Shown: one piece after another, positions 43,350-55,245 of the stretch
Position numbering within the stretch: position 1 is the first letter of the stretch
How the letters are laid out: each line of letters starts with the position of its first letter
NCBI GenBank assembly: GCA_946800325.1
Contig: OX326959.1
Coordinates: forward strand, 25,365,447 to 25,429,446
Direction: 5' to 3'
DNA from: Luzula sylvatica
Taxonomy: Eukaryota; Streptophyta; Magnoliopsida; Poales; Juncaceae
Length of the DNA: 64,000 bases
Position numbers and translations under genes: made by a program
The notes under the pieces: model-generated
The model's database searches: none
What the model was told of the DNA's origin: nothing
The model's input: the letters and a program-made list of their open reading frames with translations, nothing else

Positions 43350-45444
43350 ATGGTAAGTACCCGTACAGGACGAGGAGGACAAGGAGGACGAGGACGTGGC
43401 CACCATGCCATTCGATCCGAGGAGCCGAATATGGAGGAGCCGTATCAGGACGAGTCGATGCAGAACACGAATATAGAGGAGTCGACGGAGGCGCCGAATG
43501 TGGAGGAGCCGAACCAGGAGTCGACGGAGGCACCGAATATGGAGGTGCCGAATCAGGCGCCGAATATGGGGGTGTCATCGTTGTCTGATGCCGCTATTGA
43601 CCTAAACATGGCTGACGACGAGGACGATGATGATGACGACGATACTGAGCAAGATACGGCAGCAGAAGAGGATGATGCCGAGGCCCGAGCCTTGCCGATA
43701 AGCCCCACTCGTGCACGATACATTTGTACCCAGATTACTGAGCATACACTACCACTTGTGCGGACTGGGAAGACGTTTATGGTTGCCATTCCAGGTTAAT
43801 ATGTATTATTTGATTATTTGATTTTTGATTTTTGAAATAGTAATGTAATATGATTTCATTATTCAGGTGACTATTGCACGAAACCACCTCGAGACTTGTC
43901 TTATTTTTTGAAGAGTTACAACGTGGGGGGTTGGATTCGTTGGCCGTTGTGGCCTGAGGATCACAGACGTATGGTTATAGGCGAGATGATGGTATGTATA
44001 TTTTTAATTATATTCATTTCTTGAAATATTTTTAAGTTTGGTTGATTATATTTAATTTTCTTAAATAAATAATGTAGAAACGTTATCACTGGGCTCCAGG
44101 CGAGGATGCGGTTCAATGTGAAATACATTTAAATTCATGGGCAGCAAAGCGTTGGAGGCACATCACGACGCGTGCTCGAGATCTGGCAACAGAGGCTCTT
44201 GGACCGGACAAGAGGAGGTGGATTTGGTGCACGGCGGTTGCTTGGGCCAATATGGTGCAAACTTGGATTACCGATCAGCGATGGATACAGTCTTCTGCTC
44301 GAAACAAGTTGAATAGAAATAAAAGTTCCGAGCGTGGCCATAGCACTGCTGGATCGATTTCTCTCGCCGCGCACAAGAAGAAGATGGTACGATTTAGTAA
44401 ATAATTTTTTGTATATTTTATTGTAATATATGAAATGTGAAACAGGAGGAGCAAAATCCGGGATCTAAAATTGGGTACATCGATGTGCTTAAGAGGGGGA
44501 AGGTTCGTAAACAGCGTACACCTGGAGGAGAAGTCCAGTACGTTGATGCGAAATCGAAGGCAATAATGGTAATATATTCATTTATATTTTAATTGTGATT
44601 CTGATTTCCATTATATAAGTATTTAATTTTTATTATTTTACAGATGGCGTATGACGCACGAATGAGGGAGAAGCACGGTCCGGATTGGTTCGAGCTGCAT
44701 GGAGACAGCACTCACGATTGGATGGCCGTGTCGGGAGGGAGGTCTCACGGGCACTTCTATGTGATCGATTCCATCGTCGATCCGAATTTGTATAAAACGC
44801 CGATAACACCAAGTTGGGGCAGCACAGGAGGAGTTGGCTCGTACGGACCATCCCCGATAGAGATTGGTGAGCTGCGGGGTCAGCTCGCTGAGGAAAGAGA
44901 GAGGCGTGTCAGGATGGAGGAGCAAATGTTGGCAATGCAAGGTTCCCTTACTCATCTGATGTCTCAGCAGACTCGTCAACAGGTAAGTAGGTTTTCCTTG
45001 TAAATACTTTTGTATTCAATTAGTTTCATATTGAAAATGGATGATGTTTTTTAAGGGGCAAGGATCGGGGTTATCTCCGGCAGGATCGGGTGCAGCACGG
45101 CGCGACGGATCGGGACGGACGAATTATTCGGTAGGGACGGACCTGCAGAACTTGATAAGGTCTCCACTTTCACACCCGATGAACATGTCCCAGATGGATC
45201 GGATGCAGTCGCAGCAAATGCATCGCACTCCGACGAGATATCAGCCGACATCCTCGTCACAGCAGCGACCGTACCGCCCCATTCCGTCGTCGTCGCAGCC
45301 GAATAATTGGACGGTATATTTTCTAATTTAATGTTTATATTACATATTCAACATGTCATTACAATTTGTGTCTTCTAATTTTAGGACATGTTGGCGTGTA
45401 ATTCGTTCTTCCCGCCCGATGGTGACGAAGCTATGTTTTTGTAG
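43350..45444 (+). CDS. CACTA TnpA-like protein (Transposase_24 / Ptta-En-Spm type), 7 exons
   Basis: Exons 43350-43794, 43867-43991, 44078-44386, 44446-44568, 44644-44982, 45056-45313 and 45385-45444 join in frame with GT-AG borders to 552 residues. The N-terminus is Gly/Arg-rich (TRTGRGGQGGRGRGHH), then come EEPN/EAPN repeats and an acidic run (EDDDDDDD). The middle has the plant Ptta/En/Spm features: RWPLWPEDHRR, KRYHWAPGED, AAKRWRHITTRARD, a KKKMEEQNPGS splice junction, and HGDSTHDWMAVSGGRSHG. A coiled coil follows (ELRGQLAEERERRVRMEEQM). The tail is Gln/Ser/Pro-rich. TnpA-type proteins bind subterminal repeats and assist transposition. The frame is intact, which is unusual for an element lacking TnpD. 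The exact start is uncertain because the frame is open further upstream. Confidence 0.87.
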
Positions 45445-45875
45445 AGCTCGATTTGGTTGTTTGTGAGTCTGCATGTTTGGGTACTTGTATGTTCTCTTGG
45501 TGTTTGTTGTTGAAATTGTGCATTGGATTTATGTTATGTATTTGGTTGTATGTTGAATTTGTGTGCTTGTGAATTGTCTAGGATTTTCGTAGGATTTGTG
45601 TTTGTGTGTTTATGGAATTGATTGTTTGTTGAATTTGCGCGTAGGATTTTTGTGTATGTGTTAGTGTTTCATATGAATATAATTATATAATAATATTAAT
45701 TATTAATTATTTGTATAATTAATAATTAATATAATTATATAATTATTTATAGAATTAATAATTAATATAATATATAATCGTAATATTTGGAATAACAATT
45801 ATATAATTATAAATAATATAAAATTTATATAATATTTCGTATTTCATTATAAATAATAAATAATAAATATGTGTT
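45445..45875. other. 3' part of the CACTA interior, AT-rich
   Basis: A TG-rich 3' UTR-like stretch (TTTGTGTGTTTATGG ...) is followed by AATTATATAATTATT-type palindromic AT sequence at 45670-45860. No coding potential is seen. Confidence 0.6.
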
Positions 45876-45879
45876 ATAG

Positions 45880-46110
45880 GGGCGGCCCTGATGAACGTAC
45901 TGATTTGACTCCTATCATCTGTCTGACTGACATGCATTTAGGGTCGGCCAGCCCCACTTACTACCGCCCCAAAAGGTCTATAGGGTCGGCCCGCCCCAGA
46001 CAGGAACGCGGCTGTTAGGGTCAGTACTATAGGGTCGTCCGACCGTTCCAATAAGCTATAGGGGCGGTTTTGTGGTCTTGTTGGGTCAGTTTTGGCCGCC
46101 CCAATAGCCC
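45880..46110. repeat. right subterminal repeat array of the CACTA element
   Basis: It contains copies of TAGGGTCGGCCCGCCCC and relatives (for example GGGTCGGCCAGCCCC, TAGGGGCGG) matching the left array. It is shorter than the left array (about 8-10 motifs). Confidence 0.85.
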
Positions 46111-46125
46111 ATGTATGTTGTAGTG

Positions 46126-46500
46126 ACTATGTAATCTCTGTCAGATTTGCATAATCTTATTATGTATCCAATCGTTCCGACGAACGCGTACGTTCATCTA
46201 CCCTCATGTGTACAATCTACTAGTTGATCTGTAACTGTATTTCATTCACTCTCTATCCGTATCCACCTCGAGTTCTCACCTTTAGATTACAGGTAGATCT
46301 TTCTAGTAAATCCACGTGTAAAATTTCTTGATTCTTGGAGAAAATATTTTTCTCACACAATCTCTCTAATGGTTATTACTTGCTTGAGAAAGAAAATGAA
46401 TAACCAAGAATGATTTCTTGTCCCAAAACTCTCACCTCCAGATCTGGAGATTAATACCCATTAATCTCTTAATCTCAGATCCACGACGATGTCGAGACAT
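46126..46500 (-). mobile_element. LTR fragments right of the CACTA element
   Basis: Up to 46248 it is the end of a minus-orientation LTR (GTAACTGTATTTCATTCA). From 46249 (CTCTCTATCCGTATCCACC) it is the middle of another minus LTR, with TATCCACCTCGAG as at 19830. These pieces are out of normal order, so at least one rearrangement took place. Confidence 0.65.
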
Positions 46501-47154
46501 GTGACGTAGGATGCACTAGAGACGGCAGGAGTGGAGAAGAAGAAGGAAGAATAAGCGAGACAACCCTTCATCCACCATAAATTTTGTGCGATATGGTTGT
46601 ATGTTAATTCTTCCTTGATTCGCACACTCAGAATCGATGACGGGATCCTCGAAATTAAGGAAAGGCACTGCGTCCCTCATCCTCTGCGCGGGGGCGCGGG
46701 ACCGTTGATTTGCCAACATCCTTTTTCGATCGAGAATTCGACTAAATAAATTAAAAAAAATATATTACCAACAAATGTTAATATCATCCTGGGCATGTCC
46801 ATGTTTTTCTTCTGTCTCAATTCGACGGGTGACCCGAGGTATCGCTCACATTCTTCGTCGTGTTTCACTTCATACCCTACAACATCATATCAGTCATCAG
46901 TTAAGATCCATATACATGAATCCATGGCAACCTCTGGTCATAGGATTAATGATACTATATGTCATGGGAATCGCTGATGACAATGAACATGCATGTTCCC
47001 ATGTGGTGGTCATTCCATTATGTAATCTCCATTACATATTTATGTTCCAAACTTGATAACATGTGCTGGTCATTCCCATGTGGTTAGCAAAATTTAACCA
47101 TCAATTTGCAAAAATACTAGTGTGAGTACATAACTTTCCTAGGTAAGTATGTCT
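46501..47154 (+). mobile_element. unresolved scrap leading into a copia 3' interior
   Basis: 46500-46740 has no recognised origin. From about 46860 the words GGTCATAGGATTAATGATAC, CATGTTCCCATGTGGTGGTC and TGTGCTGGTCATTCCCATG look like the untranslated interior that precedes the 3' LTR in copia relatives. It runs straight into the LTR start at 47155. Confidence 0.4.
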
Positions 47155-47845
47155 TGAAGGAAATACAGTTATAGATCAACTAGTAGATTGCACACATGAG
47201 GATAAATGAACGTACGCGTTCGTCGATACGATTGGATGCATAATAAGATTACGCAAATGTAACAGAGATAACATAGTTCGTCGTGACGGACTGGTTGGTC
47301 CGTCGTGACGGACCAAAGAGTTATTCTGACAGAATTGACAGAAAATACATAGTCCGTCGTGACGGACTGGTTGGTCCGTCGTGACGGACCATAGTGTATT
47401 TCTGTACACCAATCTGTGAGTATAGCGTCATGACGGAGCTGCGTCACGACGGACAAGTTGGTCCGTCATGACGGAGCAAAGCAGTAACGGCCGAATCAGT
47501 AAACGTGATACGTCCGTCGTGACAGACTATGGTGCGTCATGACGGACTGTAGTCTAAATTCTGAGTTGGCAGTTTTATTTGTGCTCATTAATCCTCTATT
47601 AATTAGGGTGTTAATATAAGATCTGGCTGGATCTTTCCTCTCTCTCTTACCCTTCAGTTCAGAATATGATTCTAATGAAAAGAGAGAAAACTTGTAAGAC
47701 AAGTCGAACACCATTAGAGATTGGTTGATTAAGCAAATTTATGGCGATTTTAGTGAAATCACGTATAACCGAAAGACGCTAGCTCGAGGTGGATACGAGT
47801 AGAGGGATTTCACCTGAAATCCTCTATTGTGAGCAAGTTTATGGG
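47155..47845 (+). mobile_element. truncated LTR with a CGTCGTGACG palindrome array
   Basis: It starts TGAAGGAAATACAGTTATAG and shares GCACACATGAGGATAAATG with the fragment at 46126-46248. Between about 47275 and 47545 it holds about ten CGTC(G/A)(T)GACG-type inverted pairs (for example GTCCGTCGTGACGGACTGG). It breaks off after CTATTGTGAGCAAGTT, where the dead PMD gene begins. Confidence 0.78.
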
Positions 47846-47849
47846 TGAT

Positions 47850-48888
47850 TGTGTGCATGTCATGTTCTTGACGTTGATGGAGGACATAGATGCCATGGGT
47901 CAATACAATTGAACGAGTGCGATACTGGCATACTTGTATTGTTCGCTATGCAAGACCACCGACCCGGGCAAAAAAAAAATCGGGGGGGTGTCAGATGCTT
48001 CTTGTCATGTGGTCGTATTCTTGATTTTCGATTCATGCGCTGTAGTTCACACCAGACCACGTTCTTCGTATGAATGATCTTTTGTCGTACACTACAATAT
48101 ACATCGGGCGCGCGAACAAGACACGGCATGGCGAGATATCGTCTGCACGTGACTATTTCGACATGTTTGATTTTATTTCGATATCAAACTTCATTTTTTT
48201 TAATTTGTAAAATTCACTTTTTCTATGATAGGCTCCGTCATAATGAGATCAAGTGGACCCTGTACGATTCGGTTCGACAGTACCTCCTCCCGATTTGCCA
48301 TCAGGACGAGACATTCACTTTCACCCGACGTACCACCTAGAGAAGGTGATGCGAAAGTTCGGATTCGTCCAGGTCAAAATTTTATTAATTATTTTATTTT
48401 TATTGCAAATTTGTTATTTATAAGTTATTCATTTCTCTCAGGACATACCTCCACCTCCTTGTTTCCCCGAGGTTCCCTTGCATAAGGTCATCAACTATCG
48501 GGGGGAGGGGGTGATTGGCCGATCAAGTAGGTGCATCACATCCAGCGGTGGAATGAAGCTATGGCGCATCCCGTCCCGGCTGGTGATTCGTACGATCCGG
48601 ACAACACACGAACGGAGCACGATCGTCCACTAGTCCAATCTACAGTTGAGCACGAGGTGTCTCCGGCTGTACATTAGAGAGCCTAGTATAGTCGTTGTGG
48701 TATGTTCTTGTTGTTGTTATTCAAAATTATTATGTTTGAACGTAACCTAATTGAAACTTACAGGAACATCATCTGAATGAGTGTTTGGATTATGCTCGTC
48801 AGATGATGCACATGCTACGCCAGACGGTGGCATCGATCACTCCCGCCTTAAAGAGAGGCTTGAAAAGGACCTGCAAGAGTGTGATCTT
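47850..48888 (+). pseudogene. dead plant-mobile-domain gene, left half
   Basis: Reading across frames gives pieces of PMD core: LMEDIDAMGQYNW, then AILAYLYCSLC near 47870-47950. RHNEIKWTLYDSV is near 48237, and VHHIQRWNEAMAHP near 48525. The order and spacing match the intact PMD gene at 33858-35905 (YAWGAAVLGYMYRSLG corresponds to the first piece). Frameshifts and stops are frequent. It is interrupted at 48888 by the copia insertion and continues at 53358. Confidence 0.72.
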
Positions 48889-49953
48889 TGTTGGGAATTC
48901 AACCATCCCCGGGCCCGCGCAGCGGATATGAAGGCCCGGTCCGGTTCCCTAAATCCAAGATCACGCCATAACTTCGAGGGTACGATGCAAAGTAGGATAG
49001 ACGATTACCAGCGTGAAATTGATCACGCACGACGGGTTGATCGCTCGCATCCTTCTTTTCCTTCGGTGTCACGTTGGTGACTAGCCCGTACGTCCCATAC
49101 CGCACGTCTCCCACCGTCTTGACACGCCTCGGGTTGTCTTCGTGCGTTCCATGCCCGCATGCTTCCACAGCCCATTACTCGATTCGCTCGTTTCCGTTTC
49201 CGGCAGATTTCGTTCCTCCGAATCGATCACAACCGAAAGAGCCCCAGATGTTGCTCCTCTACTTGTATCCACCTTGACTCGTAAGACGTCGGTCGCGGGT
49301 GCAACTGCCTAGACGATGCACCGGCGAACTTGCTCGATTGATTGATTCTCTATAACGGAAAACACCTTTTCACGGTTTCTCTCTCTTTACACCCTTTCTC
49401 TCTCTCTAAAAAGTTGTCTCACAATTCTCTGGAATATTCTGAATTAATTAACTGAATAAACCACACCAGATGAGAGAGAAAAATCCTATTTATATCATAT
49501 AGGATTAGGATTGGCCAAAAGACATGTATATCCAATATACACTCTTTCACACAGAAAGTTGCATGTATCTGTCCAGTATTCTGTCCATACGAAATTGGTA
49601 AATTCCTCTGACAGAAAACCACCTAACACGAACGTTGTAGATAATCTTATTATCTAGACGACCCAATTTGGCCTGGCCCAATTGGAGTTCGTATACAAAA
49701 GTTATGACTGTTTTACTAACTGTATGTCATACTGTTGCAGCCTTTCGGTATTTCATAGAAACGACACTGATACTTCGTTCATATGAAATATATTTCTATA
49801 TGAAGGTTGTAGATAATCTTATTATCTATCTAACCCAATTCGAACCATTCAAATTGGATTTTCCTACTGAAAGATATGACCACGAATGTACGCTTACATT
49901 CGTTTATCCTTGTGTACACTTTTACGGTTGATCCTGAAACTGTATTTCCTTCA
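48889..49953 (-). repeat. 3' LTR of the second copia copy
   Basis: It begins TGTTGGGAATTCAACC and ends TGTATTTCCTTCA on the plus strand, about 1065 bp. It differs from the 6272 LTR at only a handful of positions. A polypurine tract follows at 49954 (GAGTGGGAGAC on the minus strand). Confidence 0.93.
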
Positions 49954-50918
49954 GTCTCCCACTCAATTTCAGATCTACCTAAAAGGTACTCATGCATATC
50001 CAATATGCACGATTTTAGAGAATATAGCTCGCGTATCAAATACCAAGCTACGCACATCTTATGTGCCAATTTTATAATCAAGCCCGACTTAGTACGACTC
50101 GTTGTGTGACCAGGTAGGTTCGGTTAACGATGGCAGTAGGCTGTTTCCATAGCACTACAAGCCCATGAGCGGGATCTAGTCACTCCATCATGGCTACCCA
50201 TGTTAACACGAAGAATGATTGTGATCATTGTGCCTATCTCGAATAGCGGTTATTAGTTCTCTTGTTAGCGATATCCGTTAATCAAAAGGCATGGTGATAG
50301 TCATCCTTATATTTTGATTAACTATACTTATTCCTCGAGTCCGAATTGAGTTAACAAATTTCAATCGATATTAACCGTTAATATCATTGATTGTGGCCAC
50401 AGTTTTCGTTAATCAATTCATCGAGTGGCCAAAGAGATATCTCTTCCTTTCGGAATAAACAATTCCTATCTTGGAGACTCACATTGAATTCCGTGTTTCG
50501 GACAATACCCAATGATGACCATTTTAACTCCCTGTTACGGTGAGCGTAAGATCATATCAAAGCATTGTGTTACGCACGTAACGCAATCAATGGTCCCCTC
50601 AAGTATGAAGAACCTAATACCCTACTCGTCGCGAGTCCATCTATAATGACTAAACCATGTCATGGTCTCGCGGCTTCGGTCATATCCAATATATGTCACC
50701 TAGCATATATCTACGTTCCCGATTCGACAAACACCTTTGTCCTATGATTAGCAAAACATAATCATCTCCTCGGCTAACGTACTAGTGTACGCGTTCAGTC
50801 TATTCCCTTGTAATAGAAATGCTTCTCTCTTAAGCAAACTGACCCGCGACTAGGGATGTTTAGAAATGAAACTTTAAGTGTGACGGTTTCGCTGCACATG
50901 GTCCTCAACCATGTCGAC

Positions 50919-52470
50919 GTCCACACAAGTTCAAATCAAGGTTCATGTAATCATATTACACAACCCCGCACACAGTTTTCATATAAGGTGAAAGCATGAA
51001 AATTTAAGTAAACAAAATTTTTAAAAGGGATGCATTCATACGGATTAAGTATTTGGGTGATACAACGTTTACCTATGGGTATCTCTATACCCAAAACCTG
51101 CGAGGACTATCGTATTAGATAACTACACTCTACTCTCTTCTTCCTCCTCTAGGTATCTCCATACCCATAGTCATCGCATGATAGTCACGCGGGACTAGAG
51201 AGAGCGGTTTTGTAAACGGGTCCGCACGTTTCCGTTAGTGTGAATCAACATCAGGTTTGGAACATTTCCAATACCTACGATCACATCATTTCTTAAAATT
51301 TCATGGATCAATGAAATTTTCTGAGTATTGGCTAGAAGTGGTTGTGACCTCGGCATTTTTGGCTTGTACTATTGCGTGTCATGCAATATACAACCATAAA
51401 TCCGATAACTCGTGACTACTCGAGTTTGGTCATGTATCCTTGTTCCATACCGCTTCCTTTTGTGATTCATAAACACAATATACTCGCCCCCGTAAATAGA
51501 AATCATTATTGGTCATGTGGAACCTTTCCACATAACCATGTTTTCGTTTAAGCAAATCGTGTACACACTTTGTGATCGAAAGTCGTGCTACATATTTGGA
51601 CGTGCTAAATCTTTGGAAACTGTCGTTGTTATAACTCTTTATAACCAACACGTCCTCCACACCATTATAGACAAAATAAAATCCAGAATTCTTTTGTAAA
51701 GTATTCAAGGATAACATTCACCGCTATCAATACAAATCCCGATGAATTTAAATATACATAACCATTATGTATATATATATATGTATAACCATTATACATT
51801 CACAAGAGTTAGTCTCATGTAATCGCATTACATTCAAACTCGTGTGATTCCTTGGATTTTATTGATGGTGAATTAGACGCTTCATCTATACGACATATAG
51901 CCACATACATATCATGACAGATATAATAGATCCTCACATCGAATGTAAAGCATCATATTTTTATTTTCTCCGTGCTTGATGTCTCACATCGAGCCGTAGA
52001 AAATTTCTGCCAACCGACATCTCTATTTAACTCCGCCAAGGAGTTATAAGTTGAAAACCTTTTTTTCAACAATATGTCGATATACGTGCTATAATATAGA
52101 ACGAGGAACTTCTTAGATCTATCATATAGATCTTCACGCTTAATTCATAAGCGGTCTCACCTAAATTTTGTGTCGTTACAAGAAATATAACGCGGCTCCC
52201 ACTAACCTTCATGTGTACACAAAGTTTCCATTCGTTCCGACAATGTTATAGCAGTTTATAACTTCATCAAAACGAATACTCCAATTCCGAGAAACTTTCT
52301 CTAATCCATCATATGGATCGTTAAAGCGTTCATATCTTATCCCCGATTCATATGAATCGACAAAACCGTAAGGTTGTGTCAAGTACACATCCTTTCATAA
52401 AATTTCTGTCAAGAAATTCGGTTTTGACTCCATTTTGCCACATCACATAGTCATGTATATCCACATGCCT
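50919..52470 (-). pseudogene. degenerate copia RT/RNase H of the second copy
   Basis: On the minus strand it carries the same broken pol as 13250-14780: the piece MKGCVLDTTLRFCRFI near 52380, the loss of the YVDD region, and the RNase H remnant at 51717-51430. The latter differs from its counterpart at 14022-14320 by few substitutions. The shared breaks show that both insertions descend from an already dead template. Confidence 0.85.
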
Positions 52471-52474
52471 CGGG

Positions 52475-53357
52475 TCACGTTGGTGACTAGCCCGTACGTC
52501 CCATACCGCACGTCTCCCACCGTCTTGACACGCCTCGGGTCGTCTTCGTGCGTTCCATGCCCGCATGCTTCCACAGCCCGTTACTCGATTCGCTCGTTTC
52601 CGTTTCCGGCAGATTTCGTTCCTCCGAATCGATCACAACCGAAAGAGCCCCAGATGTTGCTCCTCTACTTGTATCCACCTTGACTCGTAAGACGTCGGTC
52701 GCGGGTGCAACTGCCTAGACGATGCACCGGCGAACTTGCTCGATTGATTGATTCTCTATACCGGAAAACACCTTTTCACGGTTTCTCTCTCTTTACACCC
52801 TTTCTCTCTCTAAAAAGTTGTGTCACAATTCTCTGGAATATTCTGAATTAATTAACTGAATAAACCACACCAGATGAGAGAGAAAAATCCTATTTATATC
52901 ATATAGGATTAGGATTGGCCAAAAGACATGTATATCCAATATACACTCTTTCACACAGAAAGTTGCATGTATCTGTCCAGTATTCTGTCCATACGAAATT
53001 GGTAAATTCCTCTGACAGAAAACCACCTAACACGAAAGTTGTATATAATCTTATTATCTAGACGACCCAATTTGTCCTGGCCCAATTGGAGTTCGTATAC
53101 AAAAGTTATGACTGTTTTACTAATTGTATGTCATACTGTTGCAGCCTTTCGGTATTTCATAGAAACGACACTGATACTTCGTTCATATGAAATATATTTC
53201 TATATGAAGGTTGTAGATAATCTTATTATCTATCTAACCCAATTTGAACCATTCAAATTGGATTTTCCTACTGAAAGATATGACCACGAATGTACGCTTA
53301 CATTCGTTTATCCTTGTGTACACTTTTACGGTTGATCCTGAAACTGTATTTCCTTCA
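52475..53357 (-). repeat. truncated 5' LTR of the second copia copy
   Basis: It matches the LTR from GTCACGTTGGTGACTAGCCC to the end TATTTCCTTCA. The outer 175 bases (TGTTGGGAATTC...) are missing at the junction ATGCCTCGG|GTCACG. Confidence 0.92.
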
Positions 53358-53600
53358 ATCTTGTCCTGCATCCAGGGTAGCGACAGACTGACAAATCTCA
53401 CACGGTGATGCCGACGAGCACGTCGACAATCGTCTGACTCGGATAGTGACAGAGATTACGAAGGTGGTGGTCGTGTCACGTAGCTCACCAGCGAGGTCGT
53501 GGACGTTCACGTGTTGCCGATCCCCGACGTTGTGCAGGTGGTCGTGAACGTGCACTTGGTGAACGTGGTTGATGTTGGGATGTTTTTCCTGTATTTTTTA
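53358..53600 (+). pseudogene. dead plant-mobile-domain gene, right half
   Basis: After the ATCTT duplication the host sequence continues as GTCCTGCATCCAGGG. Reading frames give a basic tail (RRARRQSSDSDSDRDYEGGG) typical of PMD transposon protein ends. It joins with 47850-48888 when the copia element is removed. Confidence 0.6.
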
Positions 53601-54268
53601 TGTCTAGGTTTATACTTGGATATTTCGTCGTGGTCGTGAACATCGATGTTTTGATTATATATAACTATTTGATTTTCTGTTTTTTCTTTTATTTTATAAA
53701 TTTTTCAAATTTTACTTACTATGTTGTGAACAATTTTTAGTGAGCAAATGATCTCTGAGAATTACAACGAAAACCTCTAAATTATAGTTCTTAAAAATAC
53801 CTAAAACTTTCGTATTTTTATTATTTGTCAATTGTAATTCTGAAAATGTCAAAAAAAAAATGTTCAATTTGTCAAAAAGAAAAACTAAAAACAATTCTTT
53901 CGTCAAAACTGGCGAAAGAGATCGAATTGATATTTCCCGTCCATTCCACCATCCTGGAAAGGATTTTATCAAATCCATGACGAAAGAAGTTAACAATGCT
54001 TAACCTTGTGATTAAGACCCAAATTAACATCTGAGTTCTTTCGTCATAAATCATGACAAAAATATAATTTTTTTCGCCAGACCTTGCGACGAAATTAACG
54101 AGATTTGTAATTTGCAGAAGTTACTAATTATTCTTATAAATTGAGTTTTTGATATGTAAAATAAATTCATCATATAACTATTTATCGTGAAAATAATTAA
54201 TAAATTGGGCTCTTTGTTGTCCGCAACAAAACAGAGCAGTTGGCAGAACTGGAACTGCGACTTGCAGC
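53601..54268. other. unassigned AT-rich stretch
   Basis: No gene was seen. Between 53895 and 54100 the words TTTCGTCAAAACTGGCGAAAG and TTCGCCAGACCTTGCGACG face each other loosely, but clear TIRs or target duplications were not found. Confidence 0.4.
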
Positions 54269-54276
54269 CTCTTCAT

Positions 54277-54875
54277 TAGGGGTGTCAACGGTTCGGATCT
54301 GGTTCGGATAGTGGTCATACCAGATCCATATCCATATTGTCGGATCCGGATACGGTTCGGATAATAAACGGATACGGATACGGTTCGGATATTGTCGGAT
54401 ACGGATACGGATATGGTTCTGTTTCGGATATTAAAACGGATATTATGTTATCATAACGTAACTTACTTTTTAGCTATAAATATATATAATTTGTGACATG
54501 AACGATAAATATGATTATATTTAAACATAATTTTACGATTGTGAGTTAAATCATTACAAATCATTAATTTGTATATGATTTTTCAACTAATATCAAATAT
54601 AATACATAAAAATAATATATAATATTAGTATTCGGATCCGATTTCGGATACTCGAATCTAGTTTCGAGTATCCGGATCTTAAAAATACCCGGATCCGGAA
54701 CACGGATCCGGTTCCCGCACCAAAACCGAATATCGAATCCGGTTCCGGATCTTAAACTTAGCAACCAGATCCATATCCGAATCCATTCGGATTCGAATAT
54801 TTTTTTCGAATCCGGATATTTTTTCGGATACGGTTCGGATCGGTTCGGGCAATATCCACACCATTGACATCCCTA
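54277..54875. mobile_element. hAT-like MITE, 599 bp
   Basis: The ends TAGGGGTGTCAACGG and CCATTGACATCCCTA are inverted. The interior is rich in CGGATACGGTTCGGAT words in both directions. The flanks CTCTTCAT (54269-54276) and CTGTTCAT (54876-54883) match at 7 of 8 positions, consistent with a hAT-type 8-bp target duplication. It carries no coding sequence. Confidence 0.82.
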
Positions 54876-54970
54876 CTGTTCATGCCTCCAAATAATTGTT
54901 AAATTGTGCAATAAATATATGGTTTTGTATATACGTCGTAACTCACACATGATAAAAATATTTTTTTGAA

Positions 54971-55245
54971 TATTTCAAAGTCCATTCCGTGCTAAAAAAG
55001 TCTTAATTTCGTACATTTCAAATTATTTTAAGATAAACCGTGTGTAATATGGCCTAAACATTGATTAGTAGTTCTTAATCCACACTCTACGACAAGTCAA
55101 TTCAATCAATCTCTCTCAAATTTCAATTCAGACATTATGGGCACGAATCAAATTATCAAATCAATCGAGCTGTGAAATTGAGAGAGAAAAAAGAGTTCCT
55201 CGTAGAAGAAAGATCACGCCTTCGAATTTCGAAACTCATAATTCA
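54971..55245 (+). promoter_or_regulatory. promoter and leader of PUB copy 2
   Basis: It aligns with 23568-23812 over its whole length with scattered changes. It marks the left edge of the duplicated block, which starts at about ATATTTCAAAGTCCATTCC. No TATA box was assigned. Confidence 0.7.

Larger units (their letters stand above)
42005..46125 (+). mobile_element. CACTA (En/Spm) DNA transposon, 4121 bp, TnpA-only
   Basis: The left end reads CACTACAACACATC and the right end ...ATGTATGTTGTAGTG, its inverse. The 3-bp target duplication ACT is present at 42002-42004 and 46126-46128. Subterminal regions are dense with GGGTCGGCCCGCCCC-type motifs (about 42028-42420 and 45880-46110), as expected for TnpA binding. 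The interior holds one seven-exon gene and no TnpD (transposase_21) sequence, so the element needs a helper to move. Confidence 0.93.
48889..53357 (-). mobile_element. second Ty1/copia copy of the same family, internally deleted
   Basis: A full LTR at 48889-49953 and a truncated LTR at about 52475-53357 flank a shortened interior. The 5-bp target duplication ATCTT is at 48884-48888 and 53358-53362. The deletion junction near 52456-52475 removed the primer binding site, leader, first half of pol and about 175 bases of the 5' LTR. Interior 49954-50918 is almost identical to 7333-8297. The intact target duplication shows the deletion happened after insertion or in the cDNA. Confidence 0.92.

Noticed and set aside
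46516..46719. 67-residue minus-strand frame with Arg/Pro-rich start
   Set aside because: No recognised family and it lies in a jumble of LTR scraps; not supported as a gene.
47275..47545. Array of CGTCGTGACG palindromes as a CRISPR or operator array
   Set aside because: It is internal to an LTR of a known copia-like family; the spacing is irregular and no cas-like genes exist.
53895..54100. Possible MITE with CGTCAAAACTGGCG / CGCCAGACCTTGCG
   Set aside because: The facing words match poorly and no duplication flanks them.
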